From an uncultured Shewanella sp. (GTDB taxonomy: Bacteria; Pseudomonadota; Gammaproteobacteria; Enterobacterales; Shewanellaceae), in NCBI RefSeq assembly GCF_947501665.1, contig NZ_CANMWS010000020.1, positions 54,748-118,747 on the forward strand: 64,000 nucleotides of DNA, in the 5' to 3' direction. The notes under the pieces are model-generated. The model made no database searches. It was not told the DNA's origin and was given only the letters and a program-made list of their open reading frames with translations. The position numbers and the translations under genes are program-made. This document shows positions 53,287 to 63,570 of the stretch, in pieces. Numbering within the stretch: position 1 is the stretch's first letter; each line of letters opens with the position of its first letter.

Positions 53287-55281
53287 ATGACGTTCCAACA
53301 CTTTTCATTTTATGGCGCTATCACTTTAATCCTTCATTTAACGCCTCAACACTTGGCCTTGGCCCATACTCAAAACCTTAACAATATTGAAGGGGATTGT
53401 GATGAACATATCGTGATCACCAGCGATCGTATGCTTGAGCCCGTCAAAATCAGTACCGATCCTAAGAAACCAAGACTACCGCTTCCCGCATATGATGGCG
53501 CAGGTTTCCTAAAAACTATCACAGGGTTTAACGTTGGCCGTAAAGGAGGTGCAGGTGGCGATCCTTCATTACGTGGAATGGGCGGTTCTCGTGTCAGTAT
53601 TGTTGATGATAGCCAACATGTGTATGGGACTTGCGGAGGCAGAATGGATCCCCCTACTGCTTATATCTATCCAGAAACCTATTCCAGCATTACCGTCATC
53701 AAAGGCCCGCAAACGGTAAAATATGGTCCAGTAGGATCAGCAGGGACCGTGCTATTTGAAAAAGATCGCCACCGTTTTACCGAAACAGACTTTGAAGGTC
53801 GTCTCAGCAGTACTCAAGGCAATTTCGACCGACAAGATTATGTGGGAGCGTTAACTCTAGGCTCAACTGAAGGTTACATCGATATCGATGCCAATCAATC
53901 TAGCAGTGGAAATTATAAAGATGGCAACGGCAATAGAGTACAGTCTCGTTATGATCGCCACAATGCCAATATTGCGCTAGGTTGGACTCCCACAGATGAG
54001 AGTGTCATTGAACTCGCTTATGGCTACTCCAATGGCCAAGCAGAATATGCGGATCGTTCCAATCAAGCCCGTGAAATTAAAAATGAGAATGTGAGTTTAC
54101 TCGCCCAATTTGATTTTGATCTCACCTTTTTAAATCAAATAGAAATTCAAGCATACAGTAATCACAATAATCACATCATGGATCAATTTGATCTGGGTGT
54201 GAATTCAGGTGCGAATGTCAGACGTAATACCTCAGGTGGGCATGTCTGGTTTGAACTCAGTCCTAGCCACAATGCCTCTCTCATTTTGGGCGTCGATTAT
54301 ATGCAAAGTCAACATAAAGGGCGTTACATCGATAAAACCCAAGACAATGGACTTGATGATCTACTGGCAAAACCTTTTAGAGATAACCTAAAATATCGAA
54401 ATCAAGCACTTTTCAGTGAATTAACCTACGCTATTGCAATAGGTCAGATCATCACAGGTATGAGATTTGATCATTGGAATACTGAACTATTTGTCTCACA
54501 AACGGGTCAACGCCGTGATGATCTCATGAGTGGTTTCACTCGATTGGAAGTGCCTGTTAATGCAAGTCAATATTATATCGGCCTAGGTCATGCCCAGAGA
54601 ATGCCCGATTATTGGGAGCTAAGAAAAAAATCAATCAATGATCTCACTCAAGAAGCCTTCTCTTTGAGACCTGAAAAAAATACTCAGCTCGATATTGGTT
54701 GGATTTACCAAGGTGACATTGGCCTATCAACATCCCTTTTCTATAGCCATATTGATGACTATATTTTAATTAATACAAATACTGAAAAGACAACAGCCTA
54801 TAATATTGATGCTACGGTTTGGGGAGGAGAAATTGAACTGAATGTCCCTATCAGTGAGCACTGGTCAAGCCAAAGCAATATTAGTTATAGTCATGGGCAA
54901 AATGAAACAGAGCATACTCCCCTTGGGCAAATATCCCCATTAGAGGCTAGATTCTCAGTTAATTATGAATACCAAGCATGGACGGTTGGCACACTTTGGC
55001 GAGTGGTCGCAGCCCAACACCGTATCACCTTAGGTGAAGGGAATATTGCCGGACAAGACTTAAGTCAAAGCAGTGCCTTTAATACATTTGCACTTAATGC
55101 TAGCTGGCAGCATGACTTAGGTATTCTCATCAGCCTCGGTATTGAAAATCTATTTAATACGACTTATGCAGAGCATATTAGTCGCTCAGGCGCCAGTAAT
55201 GATGCGCCAGGCAGTGAACCTATGTTTCAAGTAAATGAACCAGGTCGTACGACTTGGGTTAAAGTTGATTATACTTTTTAA
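53287..55281 (+). CDS. TonB-dependent copper receptor (OprC/NosA type)
   Basis: The 664-residue outer-membrane protein has a signal peptide, a plug domain (about 45-165, with GGRMDPPTAYIYPETYSSI and VIKGPQTVKYGP) and a 22-strand-type barrel ending in the aromatic WVKVDYTF. The CGGRMDPPTAY segment is typical of the copper TonB receptors OprC and NosA. It would bring in copper under limitation or for cuproenzymes. It starts a plus-strand unit that faces the M28 peptidase. Confidence 0.88.
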   Translation: MTFQHFSFYGAITLILHLTPQHLALAHTQNLNNIEGDCDEHIVITSDRMLEPVKISTDPKKPRLPLPAYDGAGFLKTITGFNVGRKGGAGGDPSLRGMGGSRVSIVDDSQHVYGTCGGRMDPPTAYIYPETYSSITVIKGPQTVKYGPVGSAGTVLFEKDRHRFTETDFEGRLSSTQGNFDRQDYVGALTLGSTEGYIDIDANQSSSGNYKDGNGNRVQSRYDRHNANIALGWTPTDESVIELAYGYSNGQAEYADRSNQAREIKNENVSLLAQFDFDLTFLNQIEIQAYSNHNNHIMDQFDLGVNSGANVRRNTSGGHVWFELSPSHNASLILGVDYMQSQHKGRYIDKTQDNGLDDLLAKPFRDNLKYRNQALFSELTYAIAIGQIITGMRFDHWNTELFVSQTGQRRDDLMSGFTRLEVPVNASQYYIGLGHAQRMPDYWELRKKSINDLTQEAFSLRPEKNTQLDIGWIYQGDIGLSTSLFYSHIDDYILINTNTEKTTAYNIDATVWGGEIELNVPISEHWSSQSNISYSHGQNETEHTPLGQISPLEARFSVNYEYQAWTVGTLWRVVAAQHRITLGEGNIAGQDLSQSSAFNTFALNASWQHDLGILISLGIENLFNTTYAEHISRSGASNDAPGSEPMFQVNEPGRTTWVKVDYTF

Positions 55282-55320
55282 CCTTACATGTAAATAAAGA
55301 GATCCCCCACCAGGAGATAA

Positions 55321-55357
55321 ATGACTTATCAAGAAACTCTCTATCTTGATAAGTCAT
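55321..55357. terminator. Long hairpin after the copper receptor gene
   Basis: ATGACTTATCAAGA and TCTTGATAAGTCAT form a perfect 14 bp stem around a 9-base loop, 40 bases past the stop. The T-run is missing, so it may be a processing or mRNA-stability structure rather than a simple terminator. Confidence 0.55.
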
Positions 55358-55421
55358 CAAAAAGCATTAATACCTTCTATAATATACCTACTTGCCCTAA
55401 GCCTTAATTAATGGATATATT

Positions 55422-56999
55422 ATGAAAGCCTATAGTATTATTTGTTGCTTTTTTTATATGGTGAGTTTCAATATTTCCGCTCAATCTACTTCAGAAATCA
55501 CCACTCCTTTTCAAGCCAGTGCACAATCTTCACTGCCAACCTCGTCAGAAATTAATGTTTATTTAAAGCAAGTGACTAAAAAAAGTGACTTAGCATCCAT
55601 GGTTCAACTGGGCTTATCGGCAGGAAAACGGCCCATCAATGCCATTCGTCTTTCTAAAGATCCCAAATTTCTTAATGATGGGCTCTCTGCGCCTAAAAAA
55701 CTCACCGTCATGCTAGTTGCCTCCCAGCATGGTAATGAACCTTCTGGTGCAGAAGCCATGCAAATCCTGATTAAAGACATTGTATTTGGCCAAAATAAAA
55801 AGCTTTTAGATACAATGGATTTACTCATTATTGTAATGGCAAATCCAGATGGACGAGATTTACAATCACGTTCTAATGCCGCAAATGAAAACCTCAATAT
55901 TGACTATACGGCCGTAAAATCAAGTGAAACACAAATGTACATCAATGTGCTCAATGAATATCAGCCTAATGTATTGTTCGATATTCATGAATCAGGTATT
56001 TACAAAAGAATACTTTCGGGTGAACAAGGCTATATGACTGATGTGGAAGCACAATTTGAAATAGGCAATAACCCTAATATTGATTTTGCTTTACGTGACT
56101 ACAGCGAAAATATTTTCTTACCAGCATTGATAAAAGCAGTCAATCAAGCTGGCCTCAGAACCAAACGCTATCAAGGAGAAATTACTCAACTCAAACAAGC
56201 CGTACGTCGAGGAGGTCTAGGGATTTCAAATCTAAGAAATTATGCTGCTATGCAAGGGATTTTATCTGTATTACTTGAAAATCGCCTAGACAGTAAACAA
56301 GGTACCTATCCTAGCCCAAGAAATATTAAAGAAAGAGTACGCAAACAATTACTCAGCACTGAAACCTTTTTAAATTTAGTGGCTAACAATGCCAGTACTA
56401 TTCTCAATGTCACAGACAATGCAGCTGAGCACTGGTCATCAGGATCTGAAAATGAAAAAGAAATCGCACTCAATGTGCATTTTGATACCAATAAACAACA
56501 GCCAGTCACTCAGATACCGCTCACTAAAATAGCCACTGGAAAAAATATACTACAAGAATTTGCCAATAATGATGCTATTATCGCTGAAATGACTATCCCT
56601 TTGCCCAAAGCGTATGTCATTAATAAACATCAATTGCACTTTAAACAATGGTTAAGCCACCACCACATAAAACATTATTTAATTGAAAAAAGTCAAATAC
56701 TGACACTGGAGTCCTTATTTGCAAAAAATATCAATACCGCCAATAAACATAAACCCGGTATTCGAGATTTTGTCAGCTTAACACTCATGGGTAAAATTCA
56801 AAAAATACCCGTTACGACAGCTGATATCTGGATCCCACTGGATCAACCGAAAGCCGCACTTGCTGCTATTATGCTCGATCCTCGCTCTTCGACAGCTATT
56901 TTTCAAGAGCCTAACTGGCAGCCTTTACTCAAAGAAGCTCCCTTAGCCCTGTCTATTTTACCTAGAGGAAGCCAAATACAACGTCTAGCCAAGCCATAA
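55422..56999 (+). CDS. Secreted M14-family metallocarboxypeptidase
   Basis: The 525-residue protein has a signal peptide (to ISAQ). It has an M14 zinc peptidase domain with the HxxE pair in SQHGNEPSGAEA, the NPDGRD segment, the third zinc ligand in FDIHESG, and a likely catalytic Glu in SVLLENRLDSKQG (about residue 290). The C-terminal 200 residues are of mixed fold and not recognised. The enzyme likely trims peptides in the periplasm or outside the cell, as does the M28 enzyme nearby. Confidence 0.85.
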   Translation: MKAYSIICCFFYMVSFNISAQSTSEITTPFQASAQSSLPTSSEINVYLKQVTKKSDLASMVQLGLSAGKRPINAIRLSKDPKFLNDGLSAPKKLTVMLVASQHGNEPSGAEAMQILIKDIVFGQNKKLLDTMDLLIIVMANPDGRDLQSRSNAANENLNIDYTAVKSSETQMYINVLNEYQPNVLFDIHESGIYKRILSGEQGYMTDVEAQFEIGNNPNIDFALRDYSENIFLPALIKAVNQAGLRTKRYQGEITQLKQAVRRGGLGISNLRNYAAMQGILSVLLENRLDSKQGTYPSPRNIKERVRKQLLSTETFLNLVANNASTILNVTDNAAEHWSSGSENEKEIALNVHFDTNKQQPVTQIPLTKIATGKNILQEFANNDAIIAEMTIPLPKAYVINKHQLHFKQWLSHHHIKHYLIEKSQILTLESLFAKNINTANKHKPGIRDFVSLTLMGKIQKIPVTTADIWIPLDQPKAALAAIMLDPRSSTAIFQEPNWQPLLKEAPLALSILPRGSQIQRLAKP

Positions 57000-57058
57000 C
57001 ACTTTGAGGCGACGATTTAATCTACCTTCAGCTTTTAAATACAGTTAAGGAAATATCA

Positions 57059-57592
57059 GTGATCCCACAAAATAAACGTGTATTTCTTGGATTTTCGTTA
57101 ACCGAACAACAAACCCAAATAGTATCACTTGTTCAAAGACAGCTACCAAACAATGTGAGATTAGTCCCTAAAAATAATTTACACATGACCTTAGCTTTTT
57201 TAGGGGAGATAGGCCCAGATCAACTCAGCCAGCTCAATGAACAAGTCACTCTTATTAAAAAACGAACAATCGAAGTGACATTGGATCAACTCGTCTATTG
57301 GGAAAAACCCAAAATAATATGTTTGAAAGGCATAGCGAATGACGCAAGCTTACTCCAATTAACTAAAGACACTAAATTTATTGCAAAAAACCTAAACTTA
57401 CATCGAAGTGAATACACTTATACGCCCCATATCACCTTATGCCGTAAAGCAAAGTCTGAAATGGAAGCACTCATTCACCATATTAGCCATCAGCCACTCA
57501 CACTCAGCCCGAAGCAATTGCACCTATTTGAATCTTTTCTCGGCAAAAATGGCGTCGAGTACCCTATTCTTGAAAGTTGGACGCTTGGGTAA
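57059..57592 (+). CDS. thpR: RNA 2',3'-cyclic phosphodiesterase ThpR
   Basis: The 177-residue protein is a 2H phosphoesterase with both HxTx motifs, HMTLAFLGE and HITLCRK. ThpR/LigT opens 2',3'-cyclic phosphates on RNA ends. The start is GTG 57059 with AAGG eight bases upstream. It is a single gene between the M14 peptidase and the convergent FG-GAP gene. Confidence 0.92.
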   Translation: MIPQNKRVFLGFSLTEQQTQIVSLVQRQLPNNVRLVPKNNLHMTLAFLGEIGPDQLSQLNEQVTLIKKRTIEVTLDQLVYWEKPKIICLKGIANDASLLQLTKDTKFIAKNLNLHRSEYTYTPHITLCRKAKSEMEALIHHISHQPLTLSPKQLHLFESFLGKNGVEYPILESWTLG

Positions 57593-57649
57593 AAAGAGCC
57601 AAACAATATTGTTTAATAATTTGATAGATAAAAAGATAAAGCAGAAGAA

Positions 57650-57670
57650 GCGAGCTTAATAAAGCTCGCT
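57650..57670. terminator. Hairpin between thpR and the FG-GAP gene
   Basis: AGCGAGC and GCTCGCT pair around a TTAATAA loop. No T-run follows on the plus strand, so its strength is doubtful. Confidence 0.45.
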
Positions 57671-57758
57671 GAGGTTTGACAAGCAGTTTAATGTGATTCT
57701 ATTTCAGCGAAATGCCATTAGAGACCATACGCAAAAAAACTAACATTAATTAACTCAA

Positions 57759-60700
57759 TTAGTAAATGTAAACGGCACCCGAATTACTTGCAGAACTATC
57801 GGCTTGATCACCTTGGATACCTCTTGCTGCTGAATCTTCATCCCTATCACCTACAGCTAATATGGATCCCGACGCATCAATGGCTAACGCATGACCAAAA
57901 TAACCACTATCAGTGTTATTAGAAGGCTTAACCATTTTACACAATTGCCAAACGTTATCGATGAACTGATAGTGTTCCACTCCACGCAGGTTTTCACTCA
58001 CGCCAACTTCGGCCGCCGCGTTAGTAGAAACCACTCTAAAGAGTGATTGGCCATCGGCAGTCAATGCAACGCTACCCCAAAGATTGTTAGGGTGCATGAT
58101 ATCTAATGCCCCCTCAAACGCCCAAGTGTCCTCATCTCTGCTATAGATATAAGTATTGGTCGTATTATTCACCGCAAGGCGATCACCATCACCGCTCAGA
58201 CTAAGTCGACGCCCAAACTGCTCACCGACTACTGTGCTTTTAATATAAGCTTGTTGCGACCAAGTACCTTCGCTTTGACTAAACACATACACGGCACCAT
58301 TATTTTCAGCCGCATTATCGGTTTGATCGCCACCTACGCCTGTAGCCAAAGAATCCTCATAACTGCCTCCGACCACGATAGTGCTAGCATCCTCACTCAT
58401 CGCTACTGAAGAACCAAAATAATCCCTTTCATCCGTATTGCAGGCCTTGAGGTAAGCAGTTTGCGACCAGGTGCCATCAGCAAAGATAAAGACATAGACT
58501 GCACCACTCCTCTCACTGCTATTATTAGCCTCATCTCCATTGACTCCGGTGGCACTCGAGTCCTCCATACGAGCACCAACAACAATTGTATTACCGTTTC
58601 CACTAATAGCTAAAGAGCTCCCAAAGGAATCCCCCGTATCTGGTTTGCTGGCCTTTAGCTTCACTTGTTGTATCCAAATATTATCTATATAGCGAAACAC
58701 GTATACCGCACCACTAGCACTCACAACAGAATCGTCTCCGCCTGCTGTTACAGCTAAAGTTAAACCATCTTGGCTTAACGCAACTACATCCCCGAAAAAG
58801 TCAAAAGCAGCAATACTCAAAGGCTTAACATAAGCCGTTTGTTGCCACACTCCCCCTTCACGGCGGTACAAGTACACCGTACCAGCATTGCTCATGCTGT
58901 TATTGGCCTGTTCGCCATTGATGCCTGTAGCATTAGAATCCTCAGCGCCCGCCCCCACGGCCATCAACTTACCGTCACCACTTAAGGCTACTGAAGATCC
59001 AAACCAGTCAAGCGCTTCGGTATTTGAGGCTTTAAAATAACCAATAGCGGCGTCCAATTGCAGACGAGATGGCGTAGCCATGTTACTGACCACTCGGTGC
59101 TCACCATTGGTGGCACGAATGAAAAATTGCGGGTTATCGGTAAGTAGCGCCGCATCCAGATAGACGCTGTTCTCGCTGATAGTGACAGGCTCACCCAATG
59201 GGTGACAAAAATCACTGAGGGATAAGCTAGCATCATAGAGGCAGACCTGATATTCGCTGGCCCAGTTGTTGGAGTCACTCCAGTCCAGCGCAAAGGTTTT
59301 GACCCCAGTGGCGAGAATATTAATTTCGTCTAACACAATTTCAGTGGGGATGTCTTCTTGCAAATACAACAAGTGATTTACCACAGAAAGTGGCGTGTAC
59401 TCTTGCGTAAAGCTGGCTCTTAAGTCACCCTTCTCCGCGCGAATACTGTGCTGACCTGCGGGCAAGTGCAACTTGATGGAGGCGGTTTGATATTCACTGC
59501 CTGTTAAGCCCACAAGGGTATTGTCGACATAGATCTCAGTGCCAATGACCAAGGCGGGATCGTTATCTGTGGTAACGCTCAGCATCAAGGTGGATAGCAA
59601 GCTGCCGCTGATTTGATGAGACACATCAATACTCAACTCACAGCCTTTAATTTGATTTTCACCCAATTCCACCTCAAAGGCGCAGCTCGCCAGCGGCGCA
59701 TCAACATAGGTATTATCGTCACGTTTTTCATAGAAGCTTAAATAAGCCATGGCGGTTTGTTCACCTGCTTCATTGATTTGAGTATCAAACTGCGGCAATT
59801 GTGCGTCGCCTAGCTGGTAAATATCATCTTCAAACACAAAACCGTGCAAGGTTTCACTGCTAATACTATTTTCACCACTCCCAGCACTGAGCCGCATGAT
59901 CATGACTAGGTTATCAACGCCGGAGACACGCTCGACTAACACTTCTGGTACTTGAATGTTAATTTCACTTAAACTGTTATCGCTTGCAAAACTAAAGTCC
60001 ACATCGGCGTTCAGCGGAATAATATCAATGGGAGTATTACCGCCTGCTGTCAACTCAATATTGATCTCCCCCGTGCGCATCATGCCCACAAGACGGTTAT
60101 CATCATAGAGTTTAACTAAAATATCGTAATTACCATCCCCCAATGGCAAGGTCACATTGGTCAAACCAAACTCGGGATCCAGCTCATAAATAACCTCATC
60201 GCCACCGTCGATAATTAATCCCAGTTTTGGCAGACTCAATAAAGCTAACTCATCGGGTGAGAATTGAAAATTTAAGGTCGCGAGCTCATCGATGTCTTCT
60301 AAGATCACTAAGGTTTCGCCTAAGTGCGGCTGAAACAACAGCTCTACTTCAGGGCTTGTGCCCTCAACAATCACTTCCCCTAAGGCTTTAGCCACATATT
60401 GCTGCTCGTCATGTTCAATGGCGATAATGAAATCATAGGTATCTGGCGTTAATGCCAACGTGCGATGGGACACTATGCTGCCATCTGTTTTTAACGTCAG
60501 CGGCCAGTCAAAGGTTTGCACTTCACCTGTTGTCACTGAGGTGGCCTGCATTTGACCATCGAAACGGGTATCTTCTGAAACCACTAAATCAACAGGCGAT
60601 GCATTTAGTATACTGCTACTTTGAATTTCCTTATTATTCACTTGCGCCAACGCATCCACACTGGGCTGCTTAGAAGCACTATGCATATCACTAGCAGTAT

Positions 60701-60935
60701 TTAAATTGCTGACAGTAGTGCTAGCTGCCTCATTGTTATTGCTTATGCTTTGACGATACAGCGCGGCAAAATGCGACGTCACTGTGACTTCCATTTGGCT
60801 CGGCGTGCCACTATCTTGAGTCTTAGTATTTGCCTTCTCAGAAGAGTCACTGCCACCACAAGCTGCGACACTCATGGCCAATGCAATGGGGCTTAAACGC
60901 TTTACTAAACGGATATTTTTAAACAGATCAGACAT
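57759..60935 (-). CDS. Large FG-GAP (integrin-like) repeat lipoprotein
   Basis: The 1,058-residue protein begins with a lipoprotein signal, lipobox VAAC near residue 26, then a Ser/Thr-rich linker. Residues to about 620 form several beta-sandwich-like regions. The C-terminal 430 residues hold about seven FG-GAP repeats, each with FGSSVALSxDG, AVGAxxEDSxATG, GDQADNSxxNSGAVYVY and a WxQxAYxK strand. These should form a beta-propeller. The Asp/Asn-rich loops suggest calcium binding. I chose ATG 60935 over 60992 because AGGA precedes it and the lipobox falls in place. It is probably an outer-membrane or surface protein for adhesion; the ligand is unknown. Confidence 0.82.
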   Translation of the reverse strand: MSDLFKNIRLVKRLSPIALAMSVAACGGSDSSEKANTKTQDSGTPSQMEVTVTSHFAALYRQSISNNNEAASTTVSNLNTASDMHSASKQPSVDALAQVNNKEIQSSSILNASPVDLVVSEDTRFDGQMQATSVTTGEVQTFDWPLTLKTDGSIVSHRTLALTPDTYDFIIAIEHDEQQYVAKALGEVIVEGTSPEVELLFQPHLGETLVILEDIDELATLNFQFSPDELALLSLPKLGLIIDGGDEVIYELDPEFGLTNVTLPLGDGNYDILVKLYDDNRLVGMMRTGEINIELTAGGNTPIDIIPLNADVDFSFASDNSLSEINIQVPEVLVERVSGVDNLVMIMRLSAGSGENSISSETLHGFVFEDDIYQLGDAQLPQFDTQINEAGEQTAMAYLSFYEKRDDNTYVDAPLASCAFEVELGENQIKGCELSIDVSHQISGSLLSTLMLSVTTDNDPALVIGTEIYVDNTLVGLTGSEYQTASIKLHLPAGQHSIRAEKGDLRASFTQEYTPLSVVNHLLYLQEDIPTEIVLDEINILATGVKTFALDWSDSNNWASEYQVCLYDASLSLSDFCHPLGEPVTISENSVYLDAALLTDNPQFFIRATNGEHRVVSNMATPSRLQLDAAIGYFKASNTEALDWFGSSVALSGDGKLMAVGAGAEDSNATGINGEQANNSMSNAGTVYLYRREGGVWQQTAYVKPLSIAAFDFFGDVVALSQDGLTLAVTAGGDDSVVSASGAVYVFRYIDNIWIQQVKLKASKPDTGDSFGSSLAISGNGNTIVVGARMEDSSATGVNGDEANNSSERSGAVYVFIFADGTWSQTAYLKACNTDERDYFGSSVAMSEDASTIVVGGSYEDSLATGVGGDQTDNAAENNGAVYVFSQSEGTWSQQAYIKSTVVGEQFGRRLSLSGDGDRLAVNNTTNTYIYSRDEDTWAFEGALDIMHPNNLWGSVALTADGQSLFRVVSTNAAAEVGVSENLRGVEHYQFIDNVWQLCKMVKPSNNTDSGYFGHALAIDASGSILAVGDRDEDSAARGIQGDQADSSASNSGAVYIY

Positions 60936-61386
60936 CTTATTCCTATCTTCCTTTATTCCATGGACACAACCCACATGAGTTACTGCACACAAGTGTATCT
61001 ATTTTCAACACAAAATAAAGAAGATGTAAAAAATAACAAATAAATATCAATAAGTTAACTAAAAATAGAACTATTTAAAAAGGACTAAAATAGTGATTAA
61101 AAAGAACAGAAATAGGCTTGCATAATCCAATTAATGGTCTTAGTTTGCCTAATATTGTCCTCTTGTTTATTTTTAAGAAAAATGTTCGATAATCAAACAG
61201 AGATGAACACTCACTAACCTCAAATAGGAAGTAAACCTACAAGTAGAATATGCTAGAAGAAATAAGCTAAAAAAATTGATTAATTCTCTGGTAAATTAAT
61301 TTCTGTTTAAAACCCATATGAAATGAATATATCGTAAATATAGACTATCAAAAATACACGTATCCTATTATATCAATTCACTCCAT
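60936..61386. other. AT-rich intergenic region, nothing recognised
   Basis: About 450 bases, strongly AT-rich, upstream of the FG-GAP gene and behind the NRAMP gene. It must hold the FG-GAP promoter, but no gene, repeat or clear terminator can be supported. Confidence 0.4.
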
Positions 61387-62601
61387 TTACACCTTACTAA
61401 GCAATATCAATAAAGCTCGTGCACTTAACACTAAGGTAATGCACAAAATGCACAGCCCCACGACATTACCAAACCAGCGATTTTTATGGCTACCTAATTT
61501 TTTAGTATTCATTATCCAAAGTAAAAATAATGTCACTATAGGCAGCAAAATACCATTAGCCATCTGAGCAAGAAAGATTACAGAAATAGGTTCATAATCC
61601 AGACTCGATATCAGCGCTCCAACCAATAAAACTCCCCCCCAAATCACTTTAAATGATATTGAGTGTAAATCGCGACTTAAATTCAAGATTTCGCTTAGTG
61701 CAAATGCCGCAGCAAGTGGGGCTGTGATCGCAGAAGAGAGTCCAGCAGAAACTAACCCTATGGCAATAAACACGCCTGAAAATTCCCCCATAATAGGGGT
61801 TAAACTTGGCGCTAAATCGGCTGCATGAGTAATGTTCATCCCCTTACCAAAAAATGCCATTGAAGCAGTTGAAACTATCGCAATAGAAATCAAACATCCT
61901 AACGGGATGGAAATGAAAGTATCTTTTCTAGCCAATGATAAATCACTACTTTTATGCCATTTTTTGCACACGATCGATGAATGCAGAAATAGGCTGTATG
62001 GCACCACACTAGTGCCAATCAATGCAATCACCGTTAAGCTTGCACCAGTAGGAATAGTGGGAACAAACAAACCTCGAAAAAAAGGCACTAATTCAGGTTT
62101 AGTCGTAATAAATGTCGCTAGAAAAGCCATACTCATTAACCCAACTAAAGCGATTAAACTACGCTCGATCAATTGGTACTGCCCTTTGAATAGAATAATA
62201 AAGGCAATAAAACTAATAAGTAATGGCCAGATTGAAACATGAGCATAAAGATAAATATTAGAAAATAAATGAGATAAACCTAAACTGGCCCCTAAAATAT
62301 TGCCACTTTGATAAGCGCCATTACCAATAACAATGGCAATAACAATAAGACTTCCAATTGCCACTTTCAATAAGCGACTGTCACACGCTTCTCGAAGATT
62401 TTCCGCCAATCCTTTTTGCGTGACAATACCTAAACGAGCCGCCATTTCTTGTAAACTTATCGTCACTATCACTGAAAACAACAAAGCCCATAACAATGAA
62501 AAGCCATAATCAGCACCAGCCAATGACGCGGTGATTACTGTACCTGGGCCAATAAAGGCAGCAGTTACCAGAAAAGCAGGCCCAAGTTGAGGGAGTTTCA
62601 T
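61387..62601 (-). CDS. NRAMP-family metal transporter with atypical metal-site motifs
   Basis: The 404-residue protein has eleven membrane segments and the overall NRAMP fold pattern. The normal TM1 metal motif DPGN is GPGT here (residues 18-21, FIGPGTV). The TM6 MPHNLYLHS block reads VVPYSLFLHSS. Both changes remove residues that bind manganese or iron in normal NRAMPs. Proteins like this form side branches that move magnesium, aluminium or other solutes, or that are uncharacterised. The substrate cannot be named from the sequence. It stands alone with no linked regulator. Confidence 0.82.
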   Translation of the reverse strand: MKLPQLGPAFLVTAAFIGPGTVITASLAGADYGFSLLWALLFSVIVTISLQEMAARLGIVTQKGLAENLREACDSRLLKVAIGSLIVIAIVIGNGAYQSGNILGASLGLSHLFSNIYLYAHVSIWPLLISFIAFIILFKGQYQLIERSLIALVGLMSMAFLATFITTKPELVPFFRGLFVPTIPTGASLTVIALIGTSVVPYSLFLHSSIVCKKWHKSSDLSLARKDTFISIPLGCLISIAIVSTASMAFFGKGMNITHAADLAPSLTPIMGEFSGVFIAIGLVSAGLSSAITAPLAAAFALSEILNLSRDLHSISFKVIWGGVLLVGALISSLDYEPISVIFLAQMANGILLPIVTLFLLWIMNTKKLGSHKNRWFGNVVGLCILCITLVLSARALLILLSKV

Positions 62602-62829
62602 ATCCTAAGTCACTATTGCTAAGTGTTGTCCCTTTAGTTATAGCAAGACTCATTCAGTGATGCCCGTATTGAATAAACAACACTGCTTGTACCATTCCTC
62701 TTAGCATTAAAGGTAAATGCTGATAGTTTGTCTATTTCGGTAAAATAGCGCTTTATACATATGGGTTAAACGACTTTGCTGAGCAACTGAATTGAAGGTA
62801 AAAATTTTTCTTATAAATAAAGAGAAACA

Positions 62830-63204
62830 TCAATCCATATCGCCATGTTTATCACCAATACCAATATCACCTTCAGGACGACAAGTATTCATGACTTTAT
62901 CAACTATTTCATTCGTTAAACTAGGGGCTAATGTCTTTAAACAAGAAAATTGAATCGCCTTATTACGTTTTTGTAAATCGCCATCGGGATGCTTATTTTC
63001 AGCCGGTTTTACATCAGCAAAGCAATCCTTCCAAGCTTCAACGGTGATCTTATTGCCTACAGTATTGGTTGGGATCCCCAGCACTTTTGCATAGTTAGGA
63101 ACAATGCACGATCCCACATTTCTATTGGGATCATTATCAGCAAAAACACTACGCATCATGATCACAGGTAAGATAAGTAAGAAAAACAAAACAATTCGAT
63201 TCAT
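62830..63204 (-). CDS. Small secreted cysteine-containing protein
   Basis: The 124-residue product begins with a signal peptide (MNRIVLFFLLILPVIMMRSVFA). The mature part has four cysteines (GSCIVP, KDCFAD, FSCLKT, NTCRPE), enough for two disulfides, and an acidic, His-containing tail (GDKHGDMD). I chose ATG 63204 over 63258 because GGAGAAGG lies just before it. The family is not recognised. It might bind metal through the tail, which is inference. Confidence 0.6.
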   Translation of the reverse strand: MNRIVLFFLLILPVIMMRSVFADNDPNRNVGSCIVPNYAKVLGIPTNTVGNKITVEAWKDCFADVKPAENKHPDGDLQKRNKAIQFSCLKTLAPSLTNEIVDKVMNTCRPEGDIGIGDKHGDMD

Positions 63205-63570
63205 AACACACCTTCTCCAGAGCATTAAACTCACATAGTTAAGACCAAAGCAGCTCAATTAAGTTCACAGCTTTAAATATGCAACATACTAATTACAATA
63301 GAATAATACCAAATTGATTCCATAATTAATCACTCACCTTTACGGGTTTCAAAACACGCTACATTGCGTTGGTCACGTCCAATATAAGGACCATATGAAT
63401 AAGAAAAGTAGAGCGAGTGGTATTCAACCTTTCTACTTTTCTATATGAGAATGTCATTTTTAAAAACAAACAAAACAAGAGTCGCGCCTGTCATGGCCAG
63501 CTACGGGGCCATCAATCTGCATCCAACATTGACTGGCATTCCCTATATCCATATAGGTCACCACCCTCCG
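63205..63570. other. Intergenic region, nothing recognised
   Basis: About 365 bases between the small secreted gene and the tandem repeat. A frame at 63445-63639 runs into the repeat array and is not supported as a gene. Confidence 0.4.

Noticed and set aside
61387..62601. Standard MntH manganese transporter
   Set aside because: The DPGN motif is GPGT and the TM6 MPH block is changed, so a normal MntH call is not supported.
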